A DNA stretch of 64,000 bases, from NCBI GenBank assembly GCA_029261535.1, contig JAJDBF010000038.1, positions 1 to 64,000 on the forward strand, written 5' to 3'. Position 1 is the first letter of the stretch; the number at the start of each line of letters is the position of its first letter. Shown piece after piece: positions 1 through 8,331 of this stretch. The stretch is from Nitrospinaceae bacterium. GTDB lineage: Bacteria > Nitrospinota > Nitrospinia > Nitrospinales > Nitrospinaceae. A program made the translations under genes and the position numbers. Below the pieces are notes generated by a model. It was not told the origin of the DNA, ran no database searches, and worked only from the letters and a program-made list of their open reading frames with translations.

Positions 1-337
1 TAAAGGGGTCGGGTCCTTTATTGACTATAGGTTGAAAATCACCCTGCTTCGCGTCTCTCTTTCCTTCGACAAGCTCAGGACAGGCTATAAATCACCCTGC
101 TTCGCGTCCCTCTTCGGGGAAGAGGGAATATTGTATTCCACCAAAATCAAAAGCAAAGGCGAGATTCTTCTCTCCACTGCGTTTCGCTCAGAATGACATG
201 CGATGGTTTTCGTCGCCCCTCCGGTGAGGAGGTGCTAGCGCAAGCCCAACGGGAAACATTTTGGAGTGCGCTCAAAAAATATATCTGCTCAATCCAATGG
301 TCAGCCCGTTCGCCCTCCGCAAGGAGCCGCAAGGTGG
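1..337. repeat. Non-coding left edge with short repeats
   Basis: No credible gene is seen here. A unit of about 26 bp containing CACCCTGCTTCGCGTC occurs twice in tandem, at roughly 37-62 and 89-114. Positions 143-197 resemble, in reverse orientation, the inner and right part of the MITE-like element found complete at 20477 and 62100: they share the words AAAGCAAAGGCGAGATTCTTC-like and GCTCAGAATGACA. This is therefore a degraded repeat cluster downstream of the protease gene that reads leftward. Confidence 0.5.
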
Positions 338-2695
338 TTAGGGTTTTCCGCCGTGATAGGACCAGCCGGAGGCGGGGCCGAGGTTCAGCACGGGAATGTA
401 ATTGGTGACGGTTGTGCCGTCCTGAGTTGCGATCAGCAGGTCGCCGGTGCTGGTGTCAAAGATCAGAAAATCGTCTTTGTTGTCTCCGTCATAACGGCCG
501 ACATTGACCAGTTCCCAGTTGGGTATCAATCCGCCTGGAACATAAAGCGACTGGAATACCAGTTGATTCATGACGATGACGCCAAAGGCTCCGGTGCTAT
601 GAACAAGGAGCACATCGGTATCACCACTGCCGGTGAAGTCTCCGGTATCTTCCACGGTCCATCCGGTGGCCGGGGCAATGGCGAAAATAGTGGTTGGACC
701 TGTTGGCACTGAACCGTTCATTTCAATGACGGCACCTTCACCGGTGACCGAGTTGGTGATGAACAGATCGGATTTATTGTCACCGTTGAAATGCCCGGTG
801 CCTTTGAGGTTCCAGTTGTTTCCGATGTCAACCGTTGTCGCCCCTTCAAAAGTTGAGAACACGCCGCCGACAAGATAGACCAGCGCAGTGAATCCGCTTG
901 GCGGATGGTAGATGATGATTTCGTCCTCACCGTCACCGTCAAAATCGCCAACACCTCTTGGTTCCACGCCAATCACAGGATCGATGGTGAACACCACGGT
1001 ATCACTAAGGACATTGATGCCATCAAGCAGGACCGTCCGATACTCACCGGAAATCGTGTTGTATAAAAGAAGATCGGCGCTTTTATCGCCGTTGAAATCA
1101 CCGGTCGCGTTGACCGTCCAGCCGAGGGCAGGATCGGCTTGCAGGAGAAACCCGAAATTCTGCAACGCCGAGTTTTCAAGTAATGCCGATACCAGCAGGC
1201 CGCTGGAATGCACCACCAGGACATCAGAGTCCGTATCGCCATCGAAATCGTTATGGGTCCTTAACGCGGGTGCAATGCTGGCAACGGCAGTGTCTACCTG
1301 AATACGCGGGTGGGTGAGCCCATTACGAGTGTCAAGAATGGGTTGTCCGGTGGTTTGCAGGGCCGTCAGAATCTCTGTGACGGTCGCGGTCGGATTCGCC
1401 TGACGCATAATGGCCCAAGTGCCGGTCACATGCGGCGCGGCCATGGACGTTCCACTGAAAAAGGAAAATCCATTGCTGGGCGGGACCGACGATTGAATGG
1501 AGGAGCCGGGAGCCAGCAGACTCAGGAAACTGGCGCTGTTGGAAAAACTGGAGACGGCATCGGATTTGGTGGTGGAACCGACGCTGACGGCGGTCGAAAT
1601 ACAGGCCGGAGCCCCTAGCGCGTTGGTCAGGCCACTGTTGCCTGAGGAAATGGATGTAGCGATACCCACAGCCCGCAGGTTGTCGATGGCGGCTTTCCTT
1701 GAGGTCTGGGTCGCGTCACAATTCGAGGTAAAGGCACCGCCTCCAAGGCTCATATTGGCCGCCGCGATGTTGAAGCTACTACTGAGGGTCAGTACCCGTT
1801 CGAGTCCCAGAATTTGATCGGATGTGTAGGACAGGACGCAGGGTGCAGGCCGGGGCGAGCAGATCGCCGCGCTGTTAAAACCAGAGAACACCTGGATGGC
1901 GATGATATCGGCATCTTTGGCGACTCCGCTGAACGATGCGCTATCGCCAGCGGCGATTCCGGCGACATGGGTTCCGTGATTACAGGTGCCCACGGAAAGT
2001 GTGGGGTTGTTTACATCACAATTAACGCCGGATCCAACGGCGGTTGAATCTTCAACACCGCCGGGGCAAACAGTAAAGCTGTTATTGAAAGCGGAGGTGG
2101 TGGAGTAACAGGCTTCCGCAACCACTTTTCCGGATAAAAAACTGTGGGTCTTGTCGACGCCGGTGTCGAGGATGGCGACCGCCCAGCCATTACCGGTATA
2201 ACCGGGACCCATGGTCCACGCATTATCCGCTCCAATAAGAGGAATGGATTGCGCCAGGTTGGGCGGCTCGGCAACGTCTTCCACGATTTCAAGAACGCGC
2301 GGGTCTGCAGATAACTTGTTAAGAGTGGCAGTGTCTGCTTCGAGAGCAAGCAATGGATGATAGCGAAATTTTTTCACTCCCTGCGCGGATCCGGTAGCCG
2401 ATGGATTCGCGTCCAGTGAAGTCAAGATACCGTTTTGAGTATCACTGATGGCATCACGATGCGCGCGACCCTCGGGGCCGGGGCTCATCGGGGTATCAGG
2501 CATGCCGGTGTCGAGCCTTACGATGATGCGGACCGCGCCACTGGATTGAGCCTGGGACATGAGGCCTGCTTGCATATCGACCGCGAACGAAAGTTGCGGG
2601 ATGAACAGGCAACCGGCAATAAAGAAAACAGAGGTCCAGAAAGCGGATTGCTTCATGGTAAATAAGCCGTGGGTCTTCGTTTTATTACGGGTCAT
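338..2695 (-). CDS. Secreted subtilisin-like (S8) serine protease with FG-GAP repeats
   Basis: Predicted exported endopeptidase of about 785 residues. An N-terminal signal peptide (hydrophobic stretch ending near LSFA) is followed by a probable I9-like propeptide. The S8 catalytic domain has Asp near 177 (ILDTGVDKTHS), His near 240 (HGTHVAGIAAG), the oxyanion Asn in SSGNSG and Ser near 417 (GTSMAAPHVTG), so the triad is complete. The C-terminal 300 residues hold six FG-GAP/VCBS-type repeats with calcium-loop signatures such as DFNGDKSADLLLY and DFDGDGEDEIIIY, expected to form beta-propeller blades. I chose the ATG at 2695 because AGGTGA lies seven bases upstream; an inner ATG at 2656 would also leave a signal peptide. 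The gene is monocistronic. Extracellular protein turnover or surface attachment is inferred. Confidence 0.9.
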   Translation of the reverse strand: MTRNKTKTHGLFTMKQSAFWTSVFFIAGCLFIPQLSFAVDMQAGLMSQAQSSGAVRIIVRLDTGMPDTPMSPGPEGRAHRDAISDTQNGILTSLDANPSATGSAQGVKKFRYHPLLALEADTATLNKLSADPRVLEIVEDVAEPPNLAQSIPLIGADNAWTMGPGYTGNGWAVAILDTGVDKTHSFLSGKVVAEACYSTTSAFNNSFTVCPGGVEDSTAVGSGVNCDVNNPTLSVGTCNHGTHVAGIAAGDSASFSGVAKDADIIAIQVFSGFNSAAICSPRPAPCVLSYTSDQILGLERVLTLSSSFNIAAANMSLGGGAFTSNCDATQTSRKAAIDNLRAVGIATSISSGNSGLTNALGAPACISTAVSVGSTTKSDAVSSFSNSASFLSLLAPGSSIQSSVPPSNGFSFFSGTSMAAPHVTGTWAIMRQANPTATVTEILTALQTTGQPILDTRNGLTHPRIQVDTAVASIAPALRTHNDFDGDTDSDVLVVHSSGLLVSALLENSALQNFGFLLQADPALGWTVNATGDFNGDKSADLLLYNTISGEYRTVLLDGINVLSDTVVFTIDPVIGVEPRGVGDFDGDGEDEIIIYHPPSGFTALVYLVGGVFSTFEGATTVDIGNNWNLKGTGHFNGDNKSDLFITNSVTGEGAVIEMNGSVPTGPTTIFAIAPATGWTVEDTGDFTGSGDTDVLLVHSTGAFGVIVMNQLVFQSLYVPGGLIPNWELVNVGRYDGDNKDDFLIFDTSTGDLLIATQDGTTVTNYIPVLNLGPASGWSYHGGKP

Positions 2696-2808
2696 GATCA
2701 TTCACCTGACAGGAATTGATGTGAGATTATTGAAAACAAAACAGGGATAAAATCCTTTGCGATCTGCGACCGCAAACCCCCGCCGGAGCAGGAGTTAAAT
2801 GCTACGCA

Positions 2809-2838
2809 AGCATAGTTCTTTTGACCAATCCAAGTCAA
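2809..2838 (-). promoter_or_regulatory. Candidate sigma70 promoter for the S8 protease
   Basis: On the minus strand TTGACT and TATGCT are separated by 18 bases, about 115 bases upstream of the protease start. The -35 lies inside a small inverted repeat (TTGAC...GTCAA). It is the only good hexamer pair I noticed in the 350-base spacer 2696-3047, which otherwise shows nothing recognisable. Motif match only. Confidence 0.35.
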
Positions 2839-3047
2839 ACGAGATTTTGATTGATTAGGCTAAACAGGCTAATTTCAACAGGTTTTGAGGGGGGTCGGCA
2901 GTGGGGGATTCCATAATACTGGCGCGGGATTAACAAAATGTTCAGAGGGAGGAATGTTCAGGCTTTGGTCGGACGTTTCAAATTACGAAGGATGATTCAG
3001 TTCAGGCGGTGGGTATGCCAACGAAGCAGGATGAGTTCGATTTTTTT

Positions 3048-4031
3048 TCAGGAATTATTGTTGTTAGATGATTTCGGGGTGGCGACGATATGCAGTAAAT
3101 TTCCCATCCCTAAAAATTTGAAGGGGAGGAAAAAAATAGCGGAGAACATCATTAGAAAAAAATGTGGGTTAGTTGGAAACCCAGGTTTTTGTCGTCGGAT
3201 AATATGGTGCCAGGAAATTCTAAAGGATTGGATAACGGCATCCATACGAAAATCAGTTTTCTTTTGAAGCACTTTGAACCCGGTAGTGTTCAGTAATTGC
3301 GTCAGGGTACCCTCCGAAAAGAAATACTTATGGTAAGGCAAATGCCAGCAGAACCAGTTCCCTCCGAACAGGTGACGTTCTATAGACTTAAAATTTGGGC
3401 ACAGGATATGAAGCTTTCCGTCTGGCTGAAGTAATGAATGCGCCTGCTCTAAAGCTTTTTTCGGGTTTTCTATGTGCTCCAGAGTGAAGGAGAAAAGAAT
3501 CTGATCGAACTTTTTCCCGTCCCATGAAAAGTTTTCAAAGGGAGTGCAATAAACTTCCAGGCCGGATTGTTTTGCCTGCTCCACCAGGCTTGGGCCGGGT
3601 TCAACACCGACAACATCCGCTCCCATTTCCTTGAGAGGAAGAATAATATTTCCTGTGCCGCAACCGACTTCCAGGATTTTCCCCTCGGGTGGAACCGAGG
3701 CGACGGCATATTTGTTGTAGTTGACTCTGAGGAGAGACAGCAGGGCGGACAAACCAAGTTTTTTGAGCAGTTCCTTGACAGGGTTTTTCTTTTTTGGGGA
3801 GGGGGCTGGCGTGTCTTCTTTTGTTTCGTGGAAAGCCCCATAGTGGTCCCGGTACCATGAGTCCAGATCATCGGGTTGTGGCAGGTTGCGTGTCCTCACC
3901 AGCCCACATCCCTTGCACCGAAGAACTTGAAACGCGCCTTCGCGGTCAAGAAAATGATCGCTGGTTTTTATCAGAGTCTCGCCTTTAGTTTCATCGCAAA
4001 AGGCGCATGTCGTGTAACGGTATTCGTTCAT
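3048..4031 (-). CDS. SAM-dependent methyltransferase with N-terminal zinc ribbon
   Basis: A 327-residue class I methyltransferase. Residues 9-42 carry four cysteines in two CxxC pairs (C9, C12, C39, C42), the zinc-ribbon seen in sugar C- or O-methyltransferase relatives. The Rossmann core starts at ILEVGCGTGN (about 119), followed by the acidic end of beta-2 (GVEPGP) and a LEHIENP motif typical of Methyltransf_11/23. A hydrophobic stretch near residues 290-310 (MMFSAIFFLPFKFLGMG) may associate with the membrane. It is the last gene of the minus arm of the polysaccharide locus, nine bases after the deacetylase gene. A sugar or glycan-lipid methylation role is inferred from context; the acceptor is unknown. 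Confidence 0.8.
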   Translation of the reverse strand: MNEYRYTTCAFCDETKGETLIKTSDHFLDREGAFQVLRCKGCGLVRTRNLPQPDDLDSWYRDHYGAFHETKEDTPAPSPKKKNPVKELLKKLGLSALLSLLRVNYNKYAVASVPPEGKILEVGCGTGNIILPLKEMGADVVGVEPGPSLVEQAKQSGLEVYCTPFENFSWDGKKFDQILFSFTLEHIENPKKALEQAHSLLQPDGKLHILCPNFKSIERHLFGGNWFCWHLPYHKYFFSEGTLTQLLNTTGFKVLQKKTDFRMDAVIQSFRISWHHIIRRQKPGFPTNPHFFLMMFSAIFFLPFKFLGMGNLLHIVATPKSSNNNNS

Positions 4032-4040
4032 AGCCCAGTC

Positions 4041-4940
4041 TCATCTCTCAGGAGATCTTGCTCCCTTGGCAAACTTTGCAATCGATTTATAGATACTGTA
4101 GCCGGGAGAGAAGAAAAATTTTAAGTCGAAGGGAGTGGTGAATTCCCAAATGGCGATCCGCGTGATGTAAAACTTGTCAGGCGTTTTCCTGGCTCCATTA
4201 AACTGATCGCCAATAAAGGCACCCTCATACCGGGTGTCGGTCAATTGCCGGACGGCTTGCGGATGTTCGTAGTCACAATAAGGATAGCAAAATCCCGTCA
4301 CCTTGTTGTGTAATCGGTTTTCCAGTATTTCACGGGACTGCGCAAGTTCGCTTTGGAGGTTTTGTTCATCGAGTGTGGAAATAAAAGGGTGCGTGTGTGT
4401 GTGCGATTGGAAATCGACACCGCCTGCGCTCATTTCTTCTATCTCTTTCCAGTTTAATAGCGGTAAGGTTGACGTTTCCTGTAGCCGGTCTTTCTCGGCT
4501 TCAAGGTCGACCTCGGCTTCAGAGAGAGTGGGGAGCAGACGGTCGAGAATGATCTGTTCATCCCGGATGATCCAACTCGCAGTTTTACCGATAAAACCTG
4601 TGACCAGAAAGACCACGGCCGGATAAGAAAACTCTTTAAGAAGCGGAAAGGCGTGTGTGTAAAGGTTTTGATAGCCATCATCGAAGGTGATGAGGAACTT
4701 TTTGTCGAGCGATTTTTTTTGTTTTTTGTGCTGGAAATAATCTTCGAGCGAAAGAGCTTCGTAACCCTTGTCCCGGAACAACTGAAACTGTTGTCTTAAT
4801 GTTTCCGGAGAAACGGACAAGACGGAATTTGAGGTGTCGATGGAGTGGTAGGTCAGAACCGGGATGTCCTGCCTGGTTTTGAACAGGCCGAGGCCGTAGC
4901 AAATGAGTTTCACTATTTTTTTAATAAGATTACGGATCAT
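4041..4940 (-). CDS. Polysaccharide deacetylase (NodB/CE4 family)
   Basis: This 299-residue CE4 esterase-like protein would remove N- or O-acetyl groups from a polysaccharide. The NodB motifs are visible: TFDDGYQN (motif 1, general base and metal Asp near residue 88), SHTHTHP (motif 2, metal histidines) and FCYPYCDY (motif 3). A short hydrophobic, basic N-terminus (IRNLIKKIVKLICYGLGLF) may anchor it to the membrane but is not a classical cleavable signal. It lies 15 bases downstream of the family 2 glycosyltransferase gene in the minus arm, consistent with tailoring of the polymer made here. Confidence 0.85.
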   Translation of the reverse strand: MIRNLIKKIVKLICYGLGLFKTRQDIPVLTYHSIDTSNSVLSVSPETLRQQFQLFRDKGYEALSLEDYFQHKKQKKSLDKKFLITFDDGYQNLYTHAFPLLKEFSYPAVVFLVTGFIGKTASWIIRDEQIILDRLLPTLSEAEVDLEAEKDRLQETSTLPLLNWKEIEEMSAGGVDFQSHTHTHPFISTLDEQNLQSELAQSREILENRLHNKVTGFCYPYCDYEHPQAVRQLTDTRYEGAFIGDQFNGARKTPDKFYITRIAIWEFTTPFDLKFFFSPGYSIYKSIAKFAKGARSPER

Positions 4941-4955
4941 GATCAGCAGGTTTTT

Positions 4956-5750
4956 CTACGAAGAAGGGGAGGGCGTGAACTTATGCTTCCAGAAAAAATA
5001 CAGGATACTTATAATATGATGAAACTTTAATTTACTGAAAAAATGTTTGGCACTGTCCCGCTGATAATTATGGATGACATGAAGGCTTGGGGTAAAATAA
5101 TTTTTGTATCCCGCGCACTTCAGCCGGAAGCAAAGGTCGACATCTTCGTAGTACATGTGGAAATTCTCGTCCATCATGCCCATTTCTTTAAAACGGTCCC
5201 GCCGAATCATCAGAAATGCCCCCAATCCCCAATCAATTTCCATGATGTGGGTTCGTTCTTTTTCGGCCATGAGGTAGTTTTTGTAAGTTTCAGCATTGGG
5301 GAACAAGTTTCCCAGTTTAAAACCCCTGAAGAAAATGGCGGCCAGGGTCGGGAACTTCCTGATGCTGTATTGCATCGTGTGATCGGGGTTCATTAAATGG
5401 GCGCACAAGACTCCGACCTGTGGCAGTCGCTCCATTTCCTGAAGCAGGGTTTCCAGTTGGCCCTTGATGATTTCCACATCCGGGTTGAGGAAGAGGATGT
5501 TTCGACCGCGACTTTTTTGGAACCCAAGATTACAATTCGCTGAGAACCCGAGGGGGGATTCATTGGAGATCAGGACCACTTCGGGAAACCGGGTGGTTAT
5601 CATTTTTTTGAGCCGCGAACTGTTGACGTTGTCAACCAGGACAATCTCAAGCTGGATATTTCCCAGATGATCGAGGATGGAGCAGATGCAGGTTTCCAGA
5701 TATTGTTCGTGATGGTGGCTGACGACAATGATGGAAAGGTCCGCAGTCAT
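4956..5750 (-). CDS. Family 2 glycosyltransferase (WbbL/rhamnosyltransferase-like)
   Basis: A 264-residue GT-A glycosyltransferase. The N-terminus (LSIIVVSHHHEQYLETC) is the GT2 nucleotide-binding strand. LNPDVEI (about residues 92-98) replaces the DxD metal site, and YYEDVDLCFRLKCAGY near residue 205 is the ED/catalytic-base region typical of the WbbL-type rhamnosyltransferase subfamily. The C-terminal tail is basic and aromatic, suiting membrane association. The gene starts two bases after the stop of the upstream methyltransferase, so translation is probably coupled. The donor sugar cannot be told from sequence. Confidence 0.85.
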   Translation of the reverse strand: MTADLSIIVVSHHHEQYLETCICSILDHLGNIQLEIVLVDNVNSSRLKKMITTRFPEVVLISNESPLGFSANCNLGFQKSRGRNILFLNPDVEIIKGQLETLLQEMERLPQVGVLCAHLMNPDHTMQYSIRKFPTLAAIFFRGFKLGNLFPNAETYKNYLMAEKERTHIMEIDWGLGAFLMIRRDRFKEMGMMDENFHMYYEDVDLCFRLKCAGYKNYFTPSLHVIHNYQRDSAKHFFSKLKFHHIISILYFFWKHKFTPSPSS

Positions 5751-5752
5751 GG

Positions 5753-6574
5753 TTATTTTCCCAACTCAACAATCTTGTAATAAGTGAACCGCCTAAGACC
5801 GGGAAACATATTATAGATTGCCGAGTCGAGCCGGTAGACCAGTCGCATCATGGTAGGTCCTTTGAAAAAACGGATGTATCCTGCAAGCAAGCGAAAAAAA
5901 ACGAACGAAGGATAATGAAGCGTGCATTTCCCATCAAACAGTTTGCCCAGGATTTGAGTTTGTTCAAGACTCAGGGGAGCTTCATCATCGGTTCCGTATT
6001 TTGGAACGCCAAATCGCCCGGTGAGGCCATCCCGCGCCAGCATGAGCAGACGGTTTTGTGCGGAAGTTTCAATGAAAACCGCTTTGCCTCCGGGTTTAAG
6101 TACCTGCTTGATGGCGGGGCCGGTTTTGTCCAGCTCAATATGATGCAATACAAAATTGCCCACGACAAAATCGAAACTCTCATCCTCAAATTCGAGTTCC
6201 TCAAAGTCCATGACCACGGTGATGACTTGATCCGATACGTTGTTTACCAGGGCCCGGTTTCGAGTCAACTCAATACTTTTTTCGGAGATGTCGATGGCGG
6301 TCACCTGCGCGCCTTTTTTAGCCAGCAGGGTGCTCATGAATCCGTTACCGCAACCGCAATCAAGAACTTTCTTGCCGTTCAAATCGCCCAACAGGTCGAG
6401 ACACATTTTCACCGCTTTATCCAAACCATAAAAAGGTAATTGCGGTTTGAGTTTGTCGTCATAGCTGTTGTCAGCGACAAACAAGTCTGCTCGTTCTGCA
6501 TCCGACAGCATTTCCGAGATGTTCTTGTCCCAGAATTCACTTTCAGTTTTTAGTTTTTCAGATTGTTCTGACAT
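5753..6574 (-). CDS. Class I SAM-dependent methyltransferase
   Basis: A 273-residue methyltransferase with motif I KVLDCGCGNGFMSTLLA (about residues 69-85), an acidic motif II (VTAIDIS), and the post-motif VGNFVLHHIE followed by LKPGGKAVFIE. This is the UbiE/Methyltransf_11 pattern. The C-terminal 60 residues are hydrophobic and basic (FVFFRLLAGYIRFFKG), suggesting a lipid-linked or membrane-associated substrate. It sits between the flippase and the family 2 glycosyltransferase in a tightly packed minus-strand operon. Its target, likely a sugar of the repeat unit or a lipid carrier, is inferred only. Confidence 0.8.
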   Translation of the reverse strand: MSEQSEKLKTESEFWDKNISEMLSDAERADLFVADNSYDDKLKPQLPFYGLDKAVKMCLDLLGDLNGKKVLDCGCGNGFMSTLLAKKGAQVTAIDISEKSIELTRNRALVNNVSDQVITVVMDFEELEFEDESFDFVVGNFVLHHIELDKTGPAIKQVLKPGGKAVFIETSAQNRLLMLARDGLTGRFGVPKYGTDDEAPLSLEQTQILGKLFDGKCTLHYPSFVFFRLLAGYIRFFKGPTMMRLVYRLDSAIYNMFPGLRRFTYYKIVELGK

Positions 6575-6579
6575 AAAAC

Positions 6580-7272
6580 CTATTCCAAGATGGGAGTTGT
6601 TTTTTCAGGAGCCGCGATTAACACATAGCATGCCCACATAAGAATAAGGCCGCTAAATATTTTCATGCCGGCCGTCACTAAGGCGGCTCCGACTACCGAA
6701 TATTCAGGTACGATGATGAAATTTGCAATGCAAGTTATTATCATAGTAAAGATTCCAACATAGGTAAAGATATGTGGCTTATTGAGTGACAATAATATCA
6801 GAGATATGGGGTGGGCCGGCAAGCTGATAAGTGTTCCAACAAACATGATTTGAAAAATCAGAATAGTTTCCATGTATTTGTCGGAATAAATTGTGATCAC
6901 CAGAGTATCAGCAAAAAAGTAAACAGGGGACAGAAAAACCATCATCACCAGAGACACTTTCAGCGTTTGTTTGACAAAGTCGACGAACTCCTCCCGACTT
7001 TTATATTTACTGACCTTTGGTAAAAATACCGTCAACATCGAAAACACCAGAAGATCCAGCCCGAAGGCGAGGTTCCAGGCACTTGAAAAAATCCCCACAT
7101 CGGGAGAACCCTGAAAGTAGCCAATAAAGTAAAAACCGGCCTGCATTTGCAAGACACCGATGATGTTGGTTGTAATGTTCCACTTGCTAAAATGCAGTAA
7201 CTCGGAGGCTGTTTTCTCGCCGGTGTCCCTGATCTTCAGGAAACCTTTAGGAATAAGTATGAAGCTGATCAA
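6580..7272 (-). CDS. Flippase, C-terminal part (out of frame with the N-terminal part)
   Basis: This 230-residue reading frame continues a Wzx/MATE-like flippase: six or so hydrophobic segments (for example LGLDLLVFSMLTVFLPKVSK and ILIFQIMFVGTLISLPAHP) match the second half of polysaccharide biosynthesis transporters. It has no plausible start of its own (only an internal TTG at 7272). The frame becomes continuous with the upstream piece 7278-7868 if the T9 run at 7280-7288 is read as ten (or seven) T's. The joined protein would be about 429 residues, the usual Wzx length. It is either a real frameshift, a slippage-regulated gene or a sequencing error. Confidence 0.75.
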   Translation of the reverse strand: MISFILIPKGFLKIRDTGEKTASELLHFSKWNITTNIIGVLQMQAGFYFIGYFQGSPDVGIFSSAWNLAFGLDLLVFSMLTVFLPKVSKYKSREEFVDFVKQTLKVSLVMMVFLSPVYFFADTLVITIYSDKYMETILIFQIMFVGTLISLPAHPISLILLSLNKPHIFTYVGIFTMIITCIANFIIVPEYSVVGAALVTAGMKIFSGLILMWACYVLIAAPEKTTPILE

Positions 7273-7277
7273 AAAGG

Positions 7278-7868
7278 TTAAAAAAAAACCACGACATGCG
7301 CCTGGAGCATGGGCTCCAGTTCCTGGATATTATAAAAAAACAGAATCCCGACGGCCGCTACCCTGATCAGTCCATTGGATACGTTGATGATGCCGTGCAG
7401 AAGAAATAACTCCTTGGTCTGGATCACGGCCAGCGAGAACCACCAGAGTGACATCCAGATGGTTCCCATGCAGGCGTAAAAGATAGGGGCCTTATATTCC
7501 GGATGCTGGAAAATGACCTCTGCGATGTATTCGGCAAGCGCGAGACCGAGGACCAGAAAAATTACCGAGACCCCGATCCTCATTTTGAAGACCGACTTAA
7601 AGTATTGATAGGCCTTTTTTTTCGATTTATCGATGTGCTCCGAGGCGAAACGGACGAGGGCCCAGTCCAGGCTTTTACCGGTGATTTCTACTCCAATGGC
7701 GATGGTGGCCATGAAGATGGAAAAGAGTCCGAAATCGCTCACCGTGAGCAAGCGCGCGATCATGATAATGGCTAGAAAGCCCAAGCCAGTACGGGCCAAT
7801 TGCCCTCCCAGCACGCACCCTACTTGCAGGAATAGATCGCTTTTAAAAAAACTTTTTAATGAACCCAT
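7278..7868 (-). CDS. Flippase (Wzx-like), N-terminal part, ends in a T9 tract
   Basis: This 196-residue frame has the N-terminal half of an oligosaccharide flippase that moves undecaprenyl-linked repeat units across the inner membrane. It begins LKSFFKSDLFLQVGCVLGGQLARTGLGF and has about six membrane segments. The frame terminates at TAA immediately after ...HVVVFF, encoded by a run of nine T's on the coding strand (7280-7288). The rest of the protein follows at once in another frame (6580-7272). See the paired entry and the finding. The initiating transferase gene lies upstream after a 463-base gap. Confidence 0.75.
   Translation of the reverse strand: MGSLKSFFKSDLFLQVGCVLGGQLARTGLGFLAIIMIARLLTVSDFGLFSIFMATIAIGVEITGKSLDWALVRFASEHIDKSKKKAYQYFKSVFKMRIGVSVIFLVLGLALAEYIAEVIFQHPEYKAPIFYACMGTIWMSLWWFSLAVIQTKELFLLHGIINVSNGLIRVAAVGILFFYNIQELEPMLQAHVVVFF
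7280..7288 (-). other. T9 homopolymer at the flippase frameshift
   Basis: Nine consecutive A's on the plus strand (T's in the gene). The stop codon TAA of the first half lies at the edge of the run. One extra T restores a single open frame through both halves. Runs of nine A/T are known hot spots for polymerase slippage and for sequencing miscalls. Confidence 0.9.
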
Positions 7869-8331
7869 AATGGTCTGTAGCTATTAAAAATTATTTGTTC
7901 ACCACAACGCAGAGTTATGGACGCGGAGCTGGAAAGTTCAAAGGTGTTTTGAAAAATTGATTCTGCCCGTAAGGCTTCCTCGGTATTAATAGTAATAGGG
8001 AGCGCGGGTTGCCGAAACTGCAATTGCAGAATTCTCAGTCAGGTGCCCTGTGTCGATAATACAGGACCGCAGATTAAGACTGTCAGGGGAATAATATACA
8101 CGATAGTTTCGTGTTTACTCGACCTATAAATGCTTTTGGAAATTTCGGGTAATTCTTTGTTTGTAAAACCTGAGGGTGTGAACTGGCAGATTGCTGGAAA
8201 TGTCCCAAACACGGGGGATTTCAAATTGTCATGCTGAGCCTGTCCGGGGCCTGCCGAGGGGAAGTACGACCTGTTGACTGGCTCAGTGCGACAGGTCGCA
8301 GGTATCTAAAATATTTTTTCAGCAACCTTTG
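7869..8331. other. Non-coding spacer between flippase and wcaJ-like gene
   Basis: No gene is visible in these 463 bases. CTGCAATTGCAG at 8018-8029 is a perfect 12-base palindrome. Positions 8231-8305 contain words such as CTGAGCCTGTCC and GGCTCAGTGCGACAGG that resemble degraded copies of the TTCGACAGGCTCAG repeat found elsewhere in the window. A promoter for the flippase operon may lie here but no convincing hexamers stand out. Confidence 0.4.

Noticed and set aside
35-114. Tandem repeats at the left edge considered as a CRISPR fragment
   Set aside because: Only two units, spacer-like gap matches another dispersed repeat, and no cas gene is present.
266-1301. Several plus-strand frames of 80-148 codons opposite the S8 protease
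   Set aside because: They are shadows of the repeat-rich protease gene; composition is Ser/Pro/Arg-rich and no family is recognisable.
2938-3267. A 109-codon plus-strand frame overlapping the end of the zinc-ribbon methyltransferase gene
   Set aside because: It is mostly antisense to a clear gene, has a basic, Phe/Arg-rich composition without domains, and no ribosome site.
6580-7868. The two flippase frames as two separate complete transporters
   Set aside because: Each has only half of the expected helices, the second has no start, and both join at a single homopolymer shift.
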